DNA of 64,000 nucleotides from contig CAYGRY010000001.1 of assembly GCA_964352405.1 (NCBI GenBank), forward strand, positions 62,001 through 126,000, in the 5' to 3' direction. The translations under genes and the position numbers were made by a program. The notes beneath the pieces are model-generated. The model saw only the letters and a list, made by a program, of their open reading frames with translations. It had not been told where the DNA came from and ran no database searches. Positions 50,744-59,602 of this stretch are shown piece by piece. This DNA is from UBA4207 sp964352405 (lineage in GTDB: Bacteria; Bdellovibrionota; Bacteriovoracia; Bacteriovoracales; Bacteriovoracaceae). Position 1 is the stretch's first letter; the number at the start of each line of letters is the position of its first letter.

Positions 50744-51800
50744 AAAATCTGTTCATAAAATAAAGTGTTTCATCCATCATCTCTCCCATTAATGGATCAA
50801 GATGACCGGCGTCACTTAAATTCAGAAAGTCAGAGTTCTGAGCTTCGGCTTCAAAAGCGATCGAGTTTTCTGGAGCGATTTTATCCGCACCTGCGGAAAT
50901 AAAGGCAAATGGGATATGCCTTTTTTCTTCAACAAAAATTTTAGCATAGTCAGTCTGAGTATCAGAACTCATAAGTCCTTCACTACCGACACTTCTAACT
51001 TGTTCAATCACAGCAGGAGGAACAGCTCCAAATCCATATCTTGAAATTCGTCCAAGATCATAATCTGTAATACGGTGATACTTCATATTAAAGAGTAATT
51101 TCATCGCCGTAGACACAAGTGGCAGTCTTGAGGCCAAAGTATTGACTTCAATCGCTTTTGCATACCATAGATCAAAAGCAAGCTTATCTGCCAAGATCAC
51201 TTTAGAAAGATCTTTTGTTCCAAAAATTCCATTGGTTGGAAGATTGGCAAAGATGGGTAAAAACTTTTCTAGGGATTCTGGATTAACTCCATTAGGCGAA
51301 GCGATTGAAACAAAGCCATGTAAGCGAGCTTTAGAATTTCTTTTAGCAACTTTACTAACGTAGTACTTACCAGTCCTTGGACTTTTAACTACTCCAAGAA
51401 CATAAATTTTACTCAAAATACCACCAAGAGAGTGGCCAACTAAAAATGCTTTTTTACCTGTCTTTTTGAATACATAGTTAACAATTTCTTTAACTGTAAG
51501 AGAGCCGGCTTCATCAATATTACGATCTCTATTCGCTGCCCATGTAAAGGCCCAAACATCATAACCAGACTTATAAAGAGCAGGAGCTAGATCCATCCAA
51601 TTATGAGCATTGCCACCAATCCCGTGGAGAAGAATAACGGGGACAGCATTCTCTCTATTCAGATGAATTAGAGGATATAGGGTTTTATCAGAAGAGCTAA
51701 GTTGAACTGATTGATGCTCCGCTTGAACCCAATCTTGATCAATAACTTGAGCATGAAGAGTGAAAGAAAGAAAACAAAGGGCAAGGATAAGTTTTTTCAT
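50718..51800 (-). CDS. Exported alpha/beta-hydrolase (lipase-like)
   Basis: About 360 residues from ATG 51800, with AGGA upstream and a signal peptide (ends TLHAQ). Oxyanion region HGIGGNAHNW, nucleophile elbow GHSLGG with the Ser, late Asp in ISAGADKIAPE, and catalytic His in SDAGHLDP. This is the layout of secreted triacylglycerol lipases and esterases. No foldase gene nearby. The start lies in an 8-base-arm palindrome (51798-51825). Confidence 0.88.
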   Translation of the reverse strand: MKKLILALCFLSFTLHAQVIDQDWVQAEHQSVQLSSSDKTLYPLIHLNRENAVPVILLHGIGGNAHNWMDLAPALYKSGYDVWAFTWAANRDRNIDEAGSLTVKEIVNYVFKKTGKKAFLVGHSLGGILSKIYVLGVVKSPRTGKYYVSKVAKRNSKARLHGFVSIASPNGVNPESLEKFLPIFANLPTNGIFGTKDLSKVILADKLAFDLWYAKAIEVNTLASRLPLVSTAMKLLFNMKYHRITDYDLGRISRYGFGAVPPAVIEQVRSVGSEGLMSSDTQTDYAKIFVEEKRHIPFAFISAGADKIAPENSIAFEAEAQNSDFLNLSDAGHLDPLMGEMMDETLYFMNRFFNETLDRQ

Positions 51801-51825
51801 GCCCAAATCCTATAATCTGGGCATG
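51798..51825. promoter_or_regulatory. Inverted repeat spanning the start of the lipase gene
   Basis: CATGCCCA (51798-51805) and TGGGCATG (51818-51825) around a 12-base AT-rich centre. The left arm contains the ATG of the lipase gene (minus strand), so protein binding here or an RNA hairpin would hide the start codon and ribosome site. Possible operator or translational control element, inferred from position. Confidence 0.45.
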
Positions 51826-51851
51826 AAAAAGCAAGGGAGATGACAAGAGTT

Positions 51852-54800
51852 TTAGTATTTTTTCCTTGAGACAAGACTATAAAAACAAGGAATTACAACC
51901 AGTGTCAAAAGGGTTGATAGAAGAACACCGCCTATCACTGCGAGTGCCAAAGGAACTCGCGTCTCAGATCCAGCACCAGTTCCTATGGCCGCAGGAATTG
52001 TCCCTACAACTGTTGAAACTGAGGTCATGACAATTGGTCTTAGTCGAATAGGACAAGCTTCAAGCAAGGCTTCTTTAATCTCTAAACCTTGAGATCTCAG
52101 CTGGTTCGTAAAATCAACCAGGATAATAGAGTTCTTTTTTACAATCCCCATGAGAAGAACTATCCCAATCATGGAATAGATATTTAGAGACTGACCACCA
52201 AGCCAAAGTGCGATGATCGCTCCTGTAATAGAAAAAGGAAGAGCCAATAAAACAGTTAATGGGTGAACAAAGCTATTAAACTGACTTGCAAGAACCATAT
52301 AGGCAATCAAAATACCAATCATAAAAACAAAGATTAATCCACCAGAGGATTCATCAAAGGCTTTTGAAGAACCCGATGATTCTAGAACATATCCTTCAGG
52401 AAGAATTTTAGTGATTTCATTTCTAAGAGTCGTTATCACTTGTGCTTGCGAAACACCTTTTTCAAGGTTGCCGTAAATCTGAATAGCACGAGCACGATCA
52501 GTTCTATTAATTGAAAGCATCCCTTTGCCTTCTACAATTTTCGTCACTTCTCCTAAAGGAATGAGCTCCCCTCTGTTATTTCGAATCATAATTTGAGAAA
52601 GATCCTTAATCTCTTTAAAAGCTTCGTCTCTTACCTTGACTCGGATATCATAACGACGTCCACCTTTGGCAAACTTACCGGCCACAACACCCGCAATCAT
52701 CGATTGAATCGTACGCCCGATATCATTAATAGAAACACCTCGCTCAATCGCTTTTTCACGATCAGGAATAATTTGAATCTCAGGAATAACACCTTTAAAG
52801 TCAGTGTCAGCGTCTGTCATTAATTTCGACTCAAGCATTATATCTTTGGCTTTCTCAGAAAGCGAAATCAAGGTATCCCAATCAGGACCTTTTAAAGAAA
52901 ACTCCACTGGATAACTTCGTCCTGCCGAAAATCCTCGAAGAGATGGATCTGAAACAATAGCAAAAATACCTTTAACTTGAGAGAGATCTTTCTTTAGCGA
53001 TACTGCAAATTCTTGTTGAGTGAGCGCTCTTCCAAGCTCTGGATCAATTGGTCTATCTTTATAGTCTTTCAAGGTAACGTAAGAGTTTGCTGAGTTAGAC
53101 TGACCACCTCCAAATCCCCCAACGGCGACAAGGTAGCGATCAATTTCTTTTTTGCGTAGTAGAATTTCTTCTATCTCGCGAGTTTTTTTATCTGTAAATT
53201 CTAAAGAACTACCAGATTTTGTTTTTAGGATAATAAAGAGTCTTGATTGATCTTGAGGAGGAATAAATTCTCGGTTTAATTGCATCGAAGCTGGGATAAC
53301 CGTCAGAAAGACTAAAAGAGCAACAACGAGAGTTTTCACTCTATTTTCTAAACACCAAGTAAGAACTCTAAGATAAAAAGCTTCTAGCTTCGCCATCAGT
53401 TTATCAATTGTTCTCTTTCCTTGATTCTTATCTTCTTTTAGAAAAAGCGAAGATCTCATTGGAGTTAGTGTGACTGCATCCACAAAAGAAAAAGCAATGG
53501 CGGCGGTTATCGTTAAAGCAAACTGGAAGAAATACTTACCGACGATACCTGGGATAAAACCAATAGGAAGAAAGATAGCGATAATAGCAATGGAGGCTGT
53601 TAAGGCGGCAAAAGCAATCTCTTGTGTCCCTTCTAGAGCAGCTTTAACTTTATCTTTAAGCGTTTGATATTTTCTCGTGATATTTTCGAGAATCATAATA
53701 TTATCATCAACGATGAGCCCTACGGCTAATGTTAGGCCAAGCATCGTAAATGTGTTTAAGGTAAAACCAAAGAGTTTAAGCGCTAAAAATGTTCCAATGA
53801 TGGCCGTTGGAATAGATAGAACAACGTTAAGAGTCGCAGACCAAGAACCAAGGAAGATCCAAACAACCAAAGCCGTTAGGACGGCCGAGTAGATCAAAGT
53901 CATCTGAAGTTCATCTGAAGACTGCTTAATAAATACTGTTAGGTCGAAGTTCACGCCCATTCCCATATCTTCAGGAATAAACTTTTTAACTTCTTCCATT
54001 CTAGCTTTAACGCCATCGCCAACTTCAACAGAATTGGAACCTCGTTGTTTTCTAATCCCGATACTTAAAGATGACTTACCATTAACACGGTTAATTCTAG
54101 AGATATCGGCCAAGCCATCTTCAATCACAGCGACTCGACTCAAAGGAATTGGACTAAAGTTAATGCCTCCACCACGCTGATTAATTGAAAGCATTGAGAA
54201 CTCTTCTACAGTTAAAGCTTCTCCTAAAGTCCTTACGTTAAATTCAGTTGTAGGTGTTTCAAAAATACCCGAAGGGATTTCTGAATGTTCTTTAGAGATC
54301 GCATTCACTACATCCAAAGGCGTTAAATCGTAGCGACGTAACTCTTTTTCTTTTAGCCAGACACGTAGATTGGGATCAATATAGCCGCCAAGAATAACTT
54401 CAGAGACACCTTCAACTGTTTGAAAACGATCTTTAATATTATCTCTGACGTAAGTCATAAGATCTTTTCTGGACATGGAATCAGAAGTAATAGAAAGCCA
54501 AAGGATTGGTTGATCTTCTGGGTTAGACTTTCGAATAACGGGTGCTTCAACTCCTGTAGGCAATCGGCGCTGAGCCTGACCCATAATTGATTGAATCTCT
54601 TGAACAGCGATATCAATGTCTTTATCGAGATTAAATTCAAGCGAGACTCTCGCACTTCCTCGTCTTGCTTCACTAGTCATGCTTTTGATGCCCTCGACTC
54701 CAAGAAGCGCACTTTCAACAGCATCAAGAATGTCTAGTTCAACAACTTCAGGCGCAGCTCCTTCCCAGTCTAGAGAAATACTAACGACAGGAAAGTCGAT

Positions 54801-54917
54801 ATCTGGACGTTCACTGATGCCTAAACTTTTAAATGCAATGGCACCAAAAATAATAAAGGATGCCATGATCATCCATGCAAAAACAGGCCTTTTGACTGCG
54901 ACTTCAGTTATTTTCAA
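51852..54917 (-). CDS. RND-family efflux pump inner-membrane subunit (AcrB/HAE1-like)
   Basis: About 1021 residues from TTG 54917, which has GGAG 6 bases upstream and gives the usual opening (TEVAVKRPVFAWMIM). An ATG at 54971 lies inside the tolC-like gene. Two repeats of membrane helices and periplasmic loops; the helix-4 proton relay is seen in GLTLAVGLIVDDNIMILEN with paired Asp. Family trait LGISERPDIDFP near the N-terminus. Probably pumps organic compounds or metals with the TolC-like partner. No periplasmic adaptor gene is next to it. Overlaps tolC by 14 bases. Confidence 0.93.
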   Translation of the reverse strand: MKITEVAVKRPVFAWMIMASFIIFGAIAFKSLGISERPDIDFPVVSISLDWEGAAPEVVELDILDAVESALLGVEGIKSMTSEARRGSARVSLEFNLDKDIDIAVQEIQSIMGQAQRRLPTGVEAPVIRKSNPEDQPILWLSITSDSMSRKDLMTYVRDNIKDRFQTVEGVSEVILGGYIDPNLRVWLKEKELRRYDLTPLDVVNAISKEHSEIPSGIFETPTTEFNVRTLGEALTVEEFSMLSINQRGGGINFSPIPLSRVAVIEDGLADISRINRVNGKSSLSIGIRKQRGSNSVEVGDGVKARMEEVKKFIPEDMGMGVNFDLTVFIKQSSDELQMTLIYSAVLTALVVWIFLGSWSATLNVVLSIPTAIIGTFLALKLFGFTLNTFTMLGLTLAVGLIVDDNIMILENITRKYQTLKDKVKAALEGTQEIAFAALTASIAIIAIFLPIGFIPGIVGKYFFQFALTITAAIAFSFVDAVTLTPMRSSLFLKEDKNQGKRTIDKLMAKLEAFYLRVLTWCLENRVKTLVVALLVFLTVIPASMQLNREFIPPQDQSRLFIILKTKSGSSLEFTDKKTREIEEILLRKKEIDRYLVAVGGFGGGQSNSANSYVTLKDYKDRPIDPELGRALTQQEFAVSLKKDLSQVKGIFAIVSDPSLRGFSAGRSYPVEFSLKGPDWDTLISLSEKAKDIMLESKLMTDADTDFKGVIPEIQIIPDREKAIERGVSINDIGRTIQSMIAGVVAGKFAKGGRRYDIRVKVRDEAFKEIKDLSQIMIRNNRGELIPLGEVTKIVEGKGMLSINRTDRARAIQIYGNLEKGVSQAQVITTLRNEITKILPEGYVLESSGSSKAFDESSGGLIFVFMIGILIAYMVLASQFNSFVHPLTVLLALPFSITGAIIALWLGGQSLNIYSMIGIVLLMGIVKKNSIILVDFTNQLRSQGLEIKEALLEACPIRLRPIVMTSVSTVVGTIPAAIGTGAGSETRVPLALAVIGGVLLSTLLTLVVIPCFYSLVSRKKY

Positions 54918-56139
54918 AAGAATCTCCAAGTAATGTGATGAGCCTGTAGTAGTCTTGATTTCGACTCGCAATAAGATTGTTAAGACGTGAGCGACTTTCC
55001 GTATACTGACTTAACGCTTGTAAAACTTCTAAGTTATTCACAAGACTTAATCCGTAATCTTTAAGTTGAATATTATAGTTTTGTTTATTTAAAGAAACTG
55101 CTTTTTCAAAACTATCAATTTGCTGATTAGCCGAAGTAATTGAATTGTATAAGATTTTGATATCTCTATCTAAACCTTGTTTAAGATATCTAGCATCACT
55201 CTCAGCCACTAGTCTTGCTTGTGATGCTTGCTTAATATTTGAATAGGTTTTACCGCTTTCAAAAAGAGGCAACGTTAACGATACCGTTACGGCCCAATCC
55301 GAGCCATTATTATTAAAACTCTCACGATCAACAAAGTATTCACCTTTTAAATCTACAGTTGGCCAATGATCACCCTTCGCAATTTTAATATCTTCATGAG
55401 CATTTTCTAAATTCAATTGTTGAATTTTAAGGCTTGGGGATTCGTCGACTTTGGTTAGATAACTCTCAAGAGGCTTCAACTTTAACTTTGCCTCTAGCCG
55501 CTCTAAATCAACGTCAGTTGCAAATCCTGTTAAGAATGAAAAATATTGGCGTGAGGAAACAAAGTTTGCCCGAGCAGCTTCTAGTGCTGTTAGATTACTA
55601 GCCACCAACGCTTGAGCAGATACTAACTCGCCTTGACGTGATCGACCTGTTTTAACTCTTTTTTGAAGAAACTCGACTCGCTTTTGAGAAAGAGTATGAA
55701 TTTCTTTTGCTAGTTCGACTTCGTCAATTTGATATAGAACCTGAACGTAAGCTTTAGCAACCTCATTGAGAAGCTCGCTTCTCGTAAAATCTAAATCGAC
55801 CTTCGATTGGCTTAAAAGATTTTCTTGTTTTTGAAGAGTGCTGAATTCTTGAAATCCTGAGAAAAGGCGCTGAGTAACACCAACACTGACCGAGCGCTGT
55901 GACTCACGAAAAAAATTGGACTGAACGCCTGAAGCGTCTTGACGAGTATAGTTCGCATTTAAGGCAACTTGAGGCAGGGCCGCTCCCCTAAGCTGTTTAT
56001 ATTGAAATTCTTTTTGTTTAATTTGTGCCATCGACTTTTTGATAGGCTCTTGCTTTAAAGCAGCTTGATATGATTCGTATAAAGAAACTTTCGCAAAACA
56101 TGAACTCGAAAGACTTAAAAACAATAAAAATAATTTCAT
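54904..56139 (-). CDS. TolC-like outer-membrane efflux protein
   Basis: 411 residues with signal peptide (ends SSCFAK). Two OEP repeats of long helices with beta-strand inserts: the first around residues 25-200, the second around 220-405. Typical elements are ALPQVALNANYTRQDA, GVTQRLFSGFQEF, and WAVTVSLTLPLFESGKTYS. It forms the outer-membrane channel for the RND pump whose gene overlaps its end. Part of the five-gene operon that begins with the Spy-like gene. Confidence 0.9.
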   Translation of the reverse strand: MKLFLLFLSLSSSCFAKVSLYESYQAALKQEPIKKSMAQIKQKEFQYKQLRGAALPQVALNANYTRQDASGVQSNFFRESQRSVSVGVTQRLFSGFQEFSTLQKQENLLSQSKVDLDFTRSELLNEVAKAYVQVLYQIDEVELAKEIHTLSQKRVEFLQKRVKTGRSRQGELVSAQALVASNLTALEAARANFVSSRQYFSFLTGFATDVDLERLEAKLKLKPLESYLTKVDESPSLKIQQLNLENAHEDIKIAKGDHWPTVDLKGEYFVDRESFNNNGSDWAVTVSLTLPLFESGKTYSNIKQASQARLVAESDARYLKQGLDRDIKILYNSITSANQQIDSFEKAVSLNKQNYNIQLKDYGLSLVNNLEVLQALSQYTESRSRLNNLIASRNQDYYRLITLLGDSFENN

Positions 56140-56153
56140 AAATTTCTCTTAGG

Positions 56154-56453
56154 TTATAACTGAGTAGACCCTATCCATGCATATGTGTCTTCGGCTGAAT
56201 CGAAATAGCCATCGCTCATAATAAATTCATATATTTCTTCATCTGAGATTGTTAGATTTTGTTGAGTGTTCTCGTTTTGCTGACGAACGAAAAAGATTGC
56301 CATTGCCATAGAACACGCAAGAAGTGCAATTTTCCACCCTTTAGGTGAGGAAGATTGATCTATTTTGTATTTAATAGAAGCCCATTCACTTTTAGGAGTT
56401 TCTTTTAAACTTTGATCACTTTTTAATAAGTTTGTAATTTCTTTATCATCCAT
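56154..56453 (-). CDS. Single-span membrane protein, probable anti-sigma factor
   Basis: About 99 residues from ATG 56453, which has GGAG 6 bases upstream and overlaps the sigma-factor stop by 8 bases. N-terminal cytoplasmic part (about 40 residues, WASIKYKID) followed by one membrane helix (WKIALLACSMAMAIFFV) and an acidic periplasmic tail. Size, topology and position match CnrY-type anti-sigma factors: it would hold the ECF factor at the membrane until the periplasmic sensor signals. No sequence family is recognised; assignment rests on context. Confidence 0.72.
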   Translation of the reverse strand: MDDKEITNLLKSDQSLKETPKSEWASIKYKIDQSSSPKGWKIALLACSMAMAIFFVRQQNENTQQNLTISDEEIYEFIMSDGYFDSAEDTYAWIGSTQL

Positions 56454-56979
56454 TTTGGACTCCAACATCTTTAACAAATTTCTCAAACGATTCTTTAGCG
56501 TAATGTAACCGAGACTTTACTGTCCCCTCTTTAACATCCACTAGCTGTGCAATCTCTTTTGTAGTGTAACCAAATTTATAAAACAAAACGAAGACCTCTC
56601 TTTGTTTATCATTAAGCTTAAGCAAGGCCTTCGTTATTAAATCTTCGGTCGCAATATCAGCCTTATTTGTATCAACCACTTGGAAATCATCAATATTAAG
56701 ATCACTTTTATTTTTCTTTAAAAAATCATAAGTAACATTCATCGCTATTCTATAAATCCAAGTTTTAAAGCTCGCCTTATTTTCAAATGACTTAAAGTTT
56801 TTCCATGCCTTTAAGTACGTCTCTTGTACTAAATCATCGACTTGATGTGAGCGAATCATCCAGTAGATTGATGTTCTTACAAAGTCCTTAGTCTCTACGT
56901 AGTGAACCTCAAAATCCTCTAGCGTATTTTCATTTGAAAAAGCTAGAGGATTAAATAAGGTTTTTAACTTGGTTATCAC
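56446..56979 (-). CDS. ECF-type RNA polymerase sigma factor
   Basis: 177 residues from GTG. Region 2: DDLVQETYLKAWKNFKSFE with TWIYRIAMNVTYDFLKK; region 4: LNDKQREVFVLFYKFGYTTKEIAQLVDVKEGTVKSRLHYAKE, quoted in part, an intact HTH. It should direct polymerase to ECF-type promoters, one of which (57452-57480) lies upstream of this operon, so self-activation is likely. Anti-sigma gene overlaps its end; Spy/CnrX-like gene is 9 bases before its start. Confidence 0.92.
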   Translation of the reverse strand: MITKLKTLFNPLAFSNENTLEDFEVHYVETKDFVRTSIYWMIRSHQVDDLVQETYLKAWKNFKSFENKASFKTWIYRIAMNVTYDFLKKNKSDLNIDDFQVVDTNKADIATEDLITKALLKLNDKQREVFVLFYKFGYTTKEIAQLVDVKEGTVKSRLHYAKESFEKFVKDVGVQNG

Positions 56980-56988
56980 TTCAACAAC

Positions 56989-57408
56989 TCAATCTTCTTT
57001 ATGTCTTCTATCTTTTTTCATATCCATAAATTTCTTACGCTGTTCTTGATTTAGTAGGTTCTTCATAAAGATCATTTTACTAAATCTAGCCTCTTTCATT
57101 TTTTCTTGTTCTGCCTGAAGCTTTGAATTTAGATCTTTAATCTGTTCATCAGAAGCACCATTGATAAAAGCAATTTTAATATCTTCCTTCAATTGCTTAG
57201 TTTTTTTCCAATCTGGTCTCTCTTTTGTTTTATTAGCCTTCCTATGCTCTTTAAGAGTATCAATCTGTTCTTGTGTTAAATCTAACTGCTTCAAGACTTC
57301 ACGAAACTTTCCGCCTTTACCCTCTCCATGCTTATCACCGAAGGAGTAAGCAGGACCTGACAAGCACATTAGGAGCAAAGCCATAAATGGTAGTGATATC
57401 TTTCTCAT
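56989..57408 (-). CDS. Spy/CpxP/CnrX-like periplasmic LTxxQ protein
   Basis: 139 residues, signal peptide (ends PAYSF), AGGA ribosome site. Mature protein is helical and Lys-rich with two LTxxQ-type motifs: LDLTQEQIDTLKEHRK and LLNQEQRKKFMDMKK. Family members are periplasmic chaperones (Spy, CpxP) or metal sensors (CnrX, ZraP). Met and His residues (FSKMIFMKNLL; DKHGEGK) could bind metal. As first gene before a sigma/anti-sigma pair and an RND pump, a CnrX-like sensor role is the best guess. Confidence 0.85.
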   Translation of the reverse strand: MRKISLPFMALLLMCLSGPAYSFGDKHGEGKGGKFREVLKQLDLTQEQIDTLKEHRKANKTKERPDWKKTKQLKEDIKIAFINGASDEQIKDLNSKLQAEQEKMKEARFSKMIFMKNLLNQEQRKKFMDMKKDRRHKED

Positions 57409-57451
57409 TTTATAATCCTAGATAAATGTTAAGCTTTGCAAAGCATATATG

Positions 57452-57480
57452 TTAGACGCTTTAATGTTCAGGAAAGTTCA
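57452..57480 (-). promoter_or_regulatory. ECF-type promoter of the spy-sigma-RND operon
   Basis: On the minus strand: TGAACTT (57480-57474), 16-base spacer, GTCTAA (57457-57452). This resembles RpoE/ECF promoters (GAACTT, about 16, TCTRA). It is about 45 bases before the first start codon of an operon encoding an ECF sigma factor. A 12-base palindrome, GCTTTGCAAAGC, lies between it and the gene at 57433-57444. Confidence 0.7.
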
Positions 57481-57512
57481 TTTTTTTTTAAGCTTGTATC
57501 TATCTATTTTTA

Positions 57513-58241
57513 TTAGAATTTCCAGAATAGACCTGCAGTAAATTGATCCTGTGAGCCATTACCGCGTATACGATCAGCCTGAACATTTGTCTTTTTATTG
57601 ATCTCACTATGACTGTACTTTAAAAGTAAGTTTCCACCATAGATCAGCTCTTTTTTAAAATAGCTAACAAAATACTCTGTGTGCGCCATTCCTCCGACTG
57701 CACCAGCCCCATAAACATACTGGTTATTATCTCGGTCCCCATAACCTTGCCCAATACCAACACCAATAAATGGAATTAAATTTGTTGCAAGCTGAAGATA
57801 TGAATAGCTGCCTTCGCTTCTTTTAACATCTCTATGATATTCGATTGAAGTATTGAAAAACCACTTGTAGCGATATTCATATTTGATAAATGTATCGATA
57901 GTAGCGCTTCTGGTATTTTTAAAATCTTCATTCTGGCTCTTAAACTTGATGACCGGTCCATTTGGTTCATTATCATCAAAGTAGGATGCACCAAGACTAA
58001 TCTTGTTACCTTTTTGTATTTCGTAAAAAAAAGTTAAATTTGGCCCTGCAAGTGTGATGTGATTGAAGAAAGTAAAACTTGGACCAGCCATCAATGTTGG
58101 CGAATCCCAAATCAACGCTCCTCGCCAAATACGTTTATGCGAGTAGAAGGCTCCAAGGTTAATTTCAACCGCACCTTGATCAGCATAGACGACAAAAGGA
58201 CTGAGTAAGGCAATAGCGATGATGATGATAATTTTGTGCAT
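57513..58241 (-). CDS. MipA/OmpV-family outer-membrane protein
   Basis: About 242 residues from ATG 58241; the ATG at 58280 would place a Cys-containing polar stretch before the signal peptide. Signal ends VVYAD. The mature part is a series of amphipathic strands (GALIWDSPTLMAGPSFTFF, LGASYFDD, NTSIEYHRDV) and ends in a Phe (LFWKF), the usual mark of an outer-membrane barrel. MipA/OmpV proteins are porin-like or scaffold cell-wall enzymes. It stands next to the stress operon but has its own gap upstream. Confidence 0.75.
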   Translation of the reverse strand: MHKIIIIIAIALLSPFVVYADQGAVEINLGAFYSHKRIWRGALIWDSPTLMAGPSFTFFNHITLAGPNLTFFYEIQKGNKISLGASYFDDNEPNGPVIKFKSQNEDFKNTRSATIDTFIKYEYRYKWFFNTSIEYHRDVKRSEGSYSYLQLATNLIPFIGVGIGQGYGDRDNNQYVYGAGAVGGMAHTEYFVSYFKKELIYGGNLLLKYSHSEINKKTNVQADRIRGNGSQDQFTAGLFWKF

Positions 58242-58327
58242 GATAAGCTCGCCAATTGATTTTGAGCAAAAGCCTATCACGTTAAAAGGAATTGAAGAAT
58301 AGAAAATGAGTTATACAACTAACAATA

Positions 58328-59194
58328 TTATTTGAATATTTGAGGTTTTGGTTGCTCATCTAACCAAGAAAAAAAGTCTCGAAAGAATCCTTTATAATAA
58401 TCAGATTCACGATCAAACTGACTCCAATTTCTATTGCTAACATTGAAGAGATCTACAGTATTATAAACTTTACTTGACTCAGGCCCAAAGCGATTAGCCT
58501 CAGTGACAAAAAACATAAGTTCGCTACTAGTATTTTTAAATGTTTTCAGACTCTCCATCCATTCATCATGAGGAACTAATCCAGTCACATTATCTATGAC
58601 AAACCATTTTCCATTCTCGCCTCTAACCATATAGGCAACATGATGTCCCCAATTACCACTCATCGGGCCGACGACCCAAATCTTTTTCATTGATTCAGGA
58701 TGAACGCCTCGTCTTAAAGCATGAAAATGAGAAATAATAGCTCGACCAAAGCAATACCCTAAACTTACACCAGGCCTTTGGTATGGGCCATCGTTTCGAA
58801 CACAAGGAGTGCTCGTCATATCATCGTATAGCTTTTGAGCTTGGGTTCTTGTCACTGTATTGACTCTGTCATCTAGCGGCTCAAGTGCACCATTGTCATC
58901 GTCCAGTAACTTTTTTAATTTCGTATTATTTTTTTTAATTTCTTGATTAGAAACTCTTGATTGAATTGAAAAAAAACTTTCATCTCCATATAAATCTTCA
59001 ACTTCAGATAAGCTTTTTGAAAAATGAAAACCAGTTGAGCCATACCCATTTGATTTTTGAGAATGGTAAACAACTTCACTAAGCAATTCATAGCAGCTGT
59101 GCCAAGAGGCAATCTTGCGCTCAACCCTCACCTGTGGAGCTTTCGTACAAGAGATGGCGACGAGCAAAATAAGGAGAGGTATTACTCTTTTCAT
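58328..59194 (-). CDS. Lipoprotein with Cys-His-Asp site (transglutaminase/protein-glutaminase-like)
   Basis: 288 residues. Lipoprotein signal ends VAISC. Catalytic-type residues in order: Cys in LGYCFGRAIISHFHALRRG (near 150-165), His in NWGHHVAYMVRG and Asp in KWFVIDNVTG. This Cys-His-Asp order and spacing is like papain/transglutaminase-fold enzymes, and most like protein-glutamine deamidases with their C-F-x-RA helix. It may modify proteins outside the cytoplasm. This is pattern-based inference; no family hit could be checked. Confidence 0.75.
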   Translation of the reverse strand: MKRVIPLLILLVAISCTKAPQVRVERKIASWHSCYELLSEVVYHSQKSNGYGSTGFHFSKSLSEVEDLYGDESFFSIQSRVSNQEIKKNNTKLKKLLDDDNGALEPLDDRVNTVTRTQAQKLYDDMTSTPCVRNDGPYQRPGVSLGYCFGRAIISHFHALRRGVHPESMKKIWVVGPMSGNWGHHVAYMVRGENGKWFVIDNVTGLVPHDEWMESLKTFKNTSSELMFFVTEANRFGPESSKVYNTVDLFNVSNRNWSQFDRESDYYKGFFRDFFSWLDEQPKPQIFK

Positions 59195-59366
59195 GCCTAA
59201 GTTATCGGTAAATCACGAAATAAACATGATTTCATGCTTTGAATCATTCATAAAATCAATAACTTATGCGAGGTAAGACTTTCTTTTAGTCTTAATGGCC
59301 CATATACAGTATGCTTGCGTAAGGTTTTAAATGTTTAGAGCCCATCTTTTAAATATGAGGAAGTTC

Positions 59367-59561
59367 ATGAGTACAGGTAAAGTAAAGTTTTTTAATGATG
59401 CAAAAGGTTTTGGTTTTATTACTCCTGATGATGGAGGAAAAGATCTTTTTGTTCACACTACAGCCGTGGAAAATGGACCAATCAGAGAAGGCGATAGCGT
59501 TGATTATCAAGTTGGCGAAGGTCAAAAAGGACCATGCGCAGTTAACGTTAAGAAATTATAA
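59367..59561 (+). CDS. Cold-shock protein (CspA family)
   Basis: 64 residues from ATG 59367 with AGGAAG upstream; a start at 59331 is in frame but lacks support. Cold-shock domain with GKVKFFNDAKGFGFI (RNP1) and DLFVHTTAV (RNP2). Binds single-stranded RNA/DNA and melts structure. A 170-base leader precedes it, with a hairpin-like repeat AAGACT...AGTCTT near 59274-59292, as often seen for csp genes with structured leaders. A terminator follows. Confidence 0.95.
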   Translation: MSTGKVKFFNDAKGFGFITPDDGGKDLFVHTTAVENGPIREGDSVDYQVGEGQKGPCAVNVKKL

Positions 59562-59571
59562 AATTAAGATG

Positions 59572-59602
59572 GGCCTTTAATTTATTAAAGGCCTATTTTT
59601 TT
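59572..59602 (+). terminator. Rho-independent terminator after the cold-shock gene
   Basis: Stem GGCCTTTAA (59572-59580), loop TTTA, TTAAAGGCC (59585-59593), then TATTTTTTT. The stop codon of the small minus-strand gene lies in the right arm, so the hairpin may serve both genes. Confidence 0.88.
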
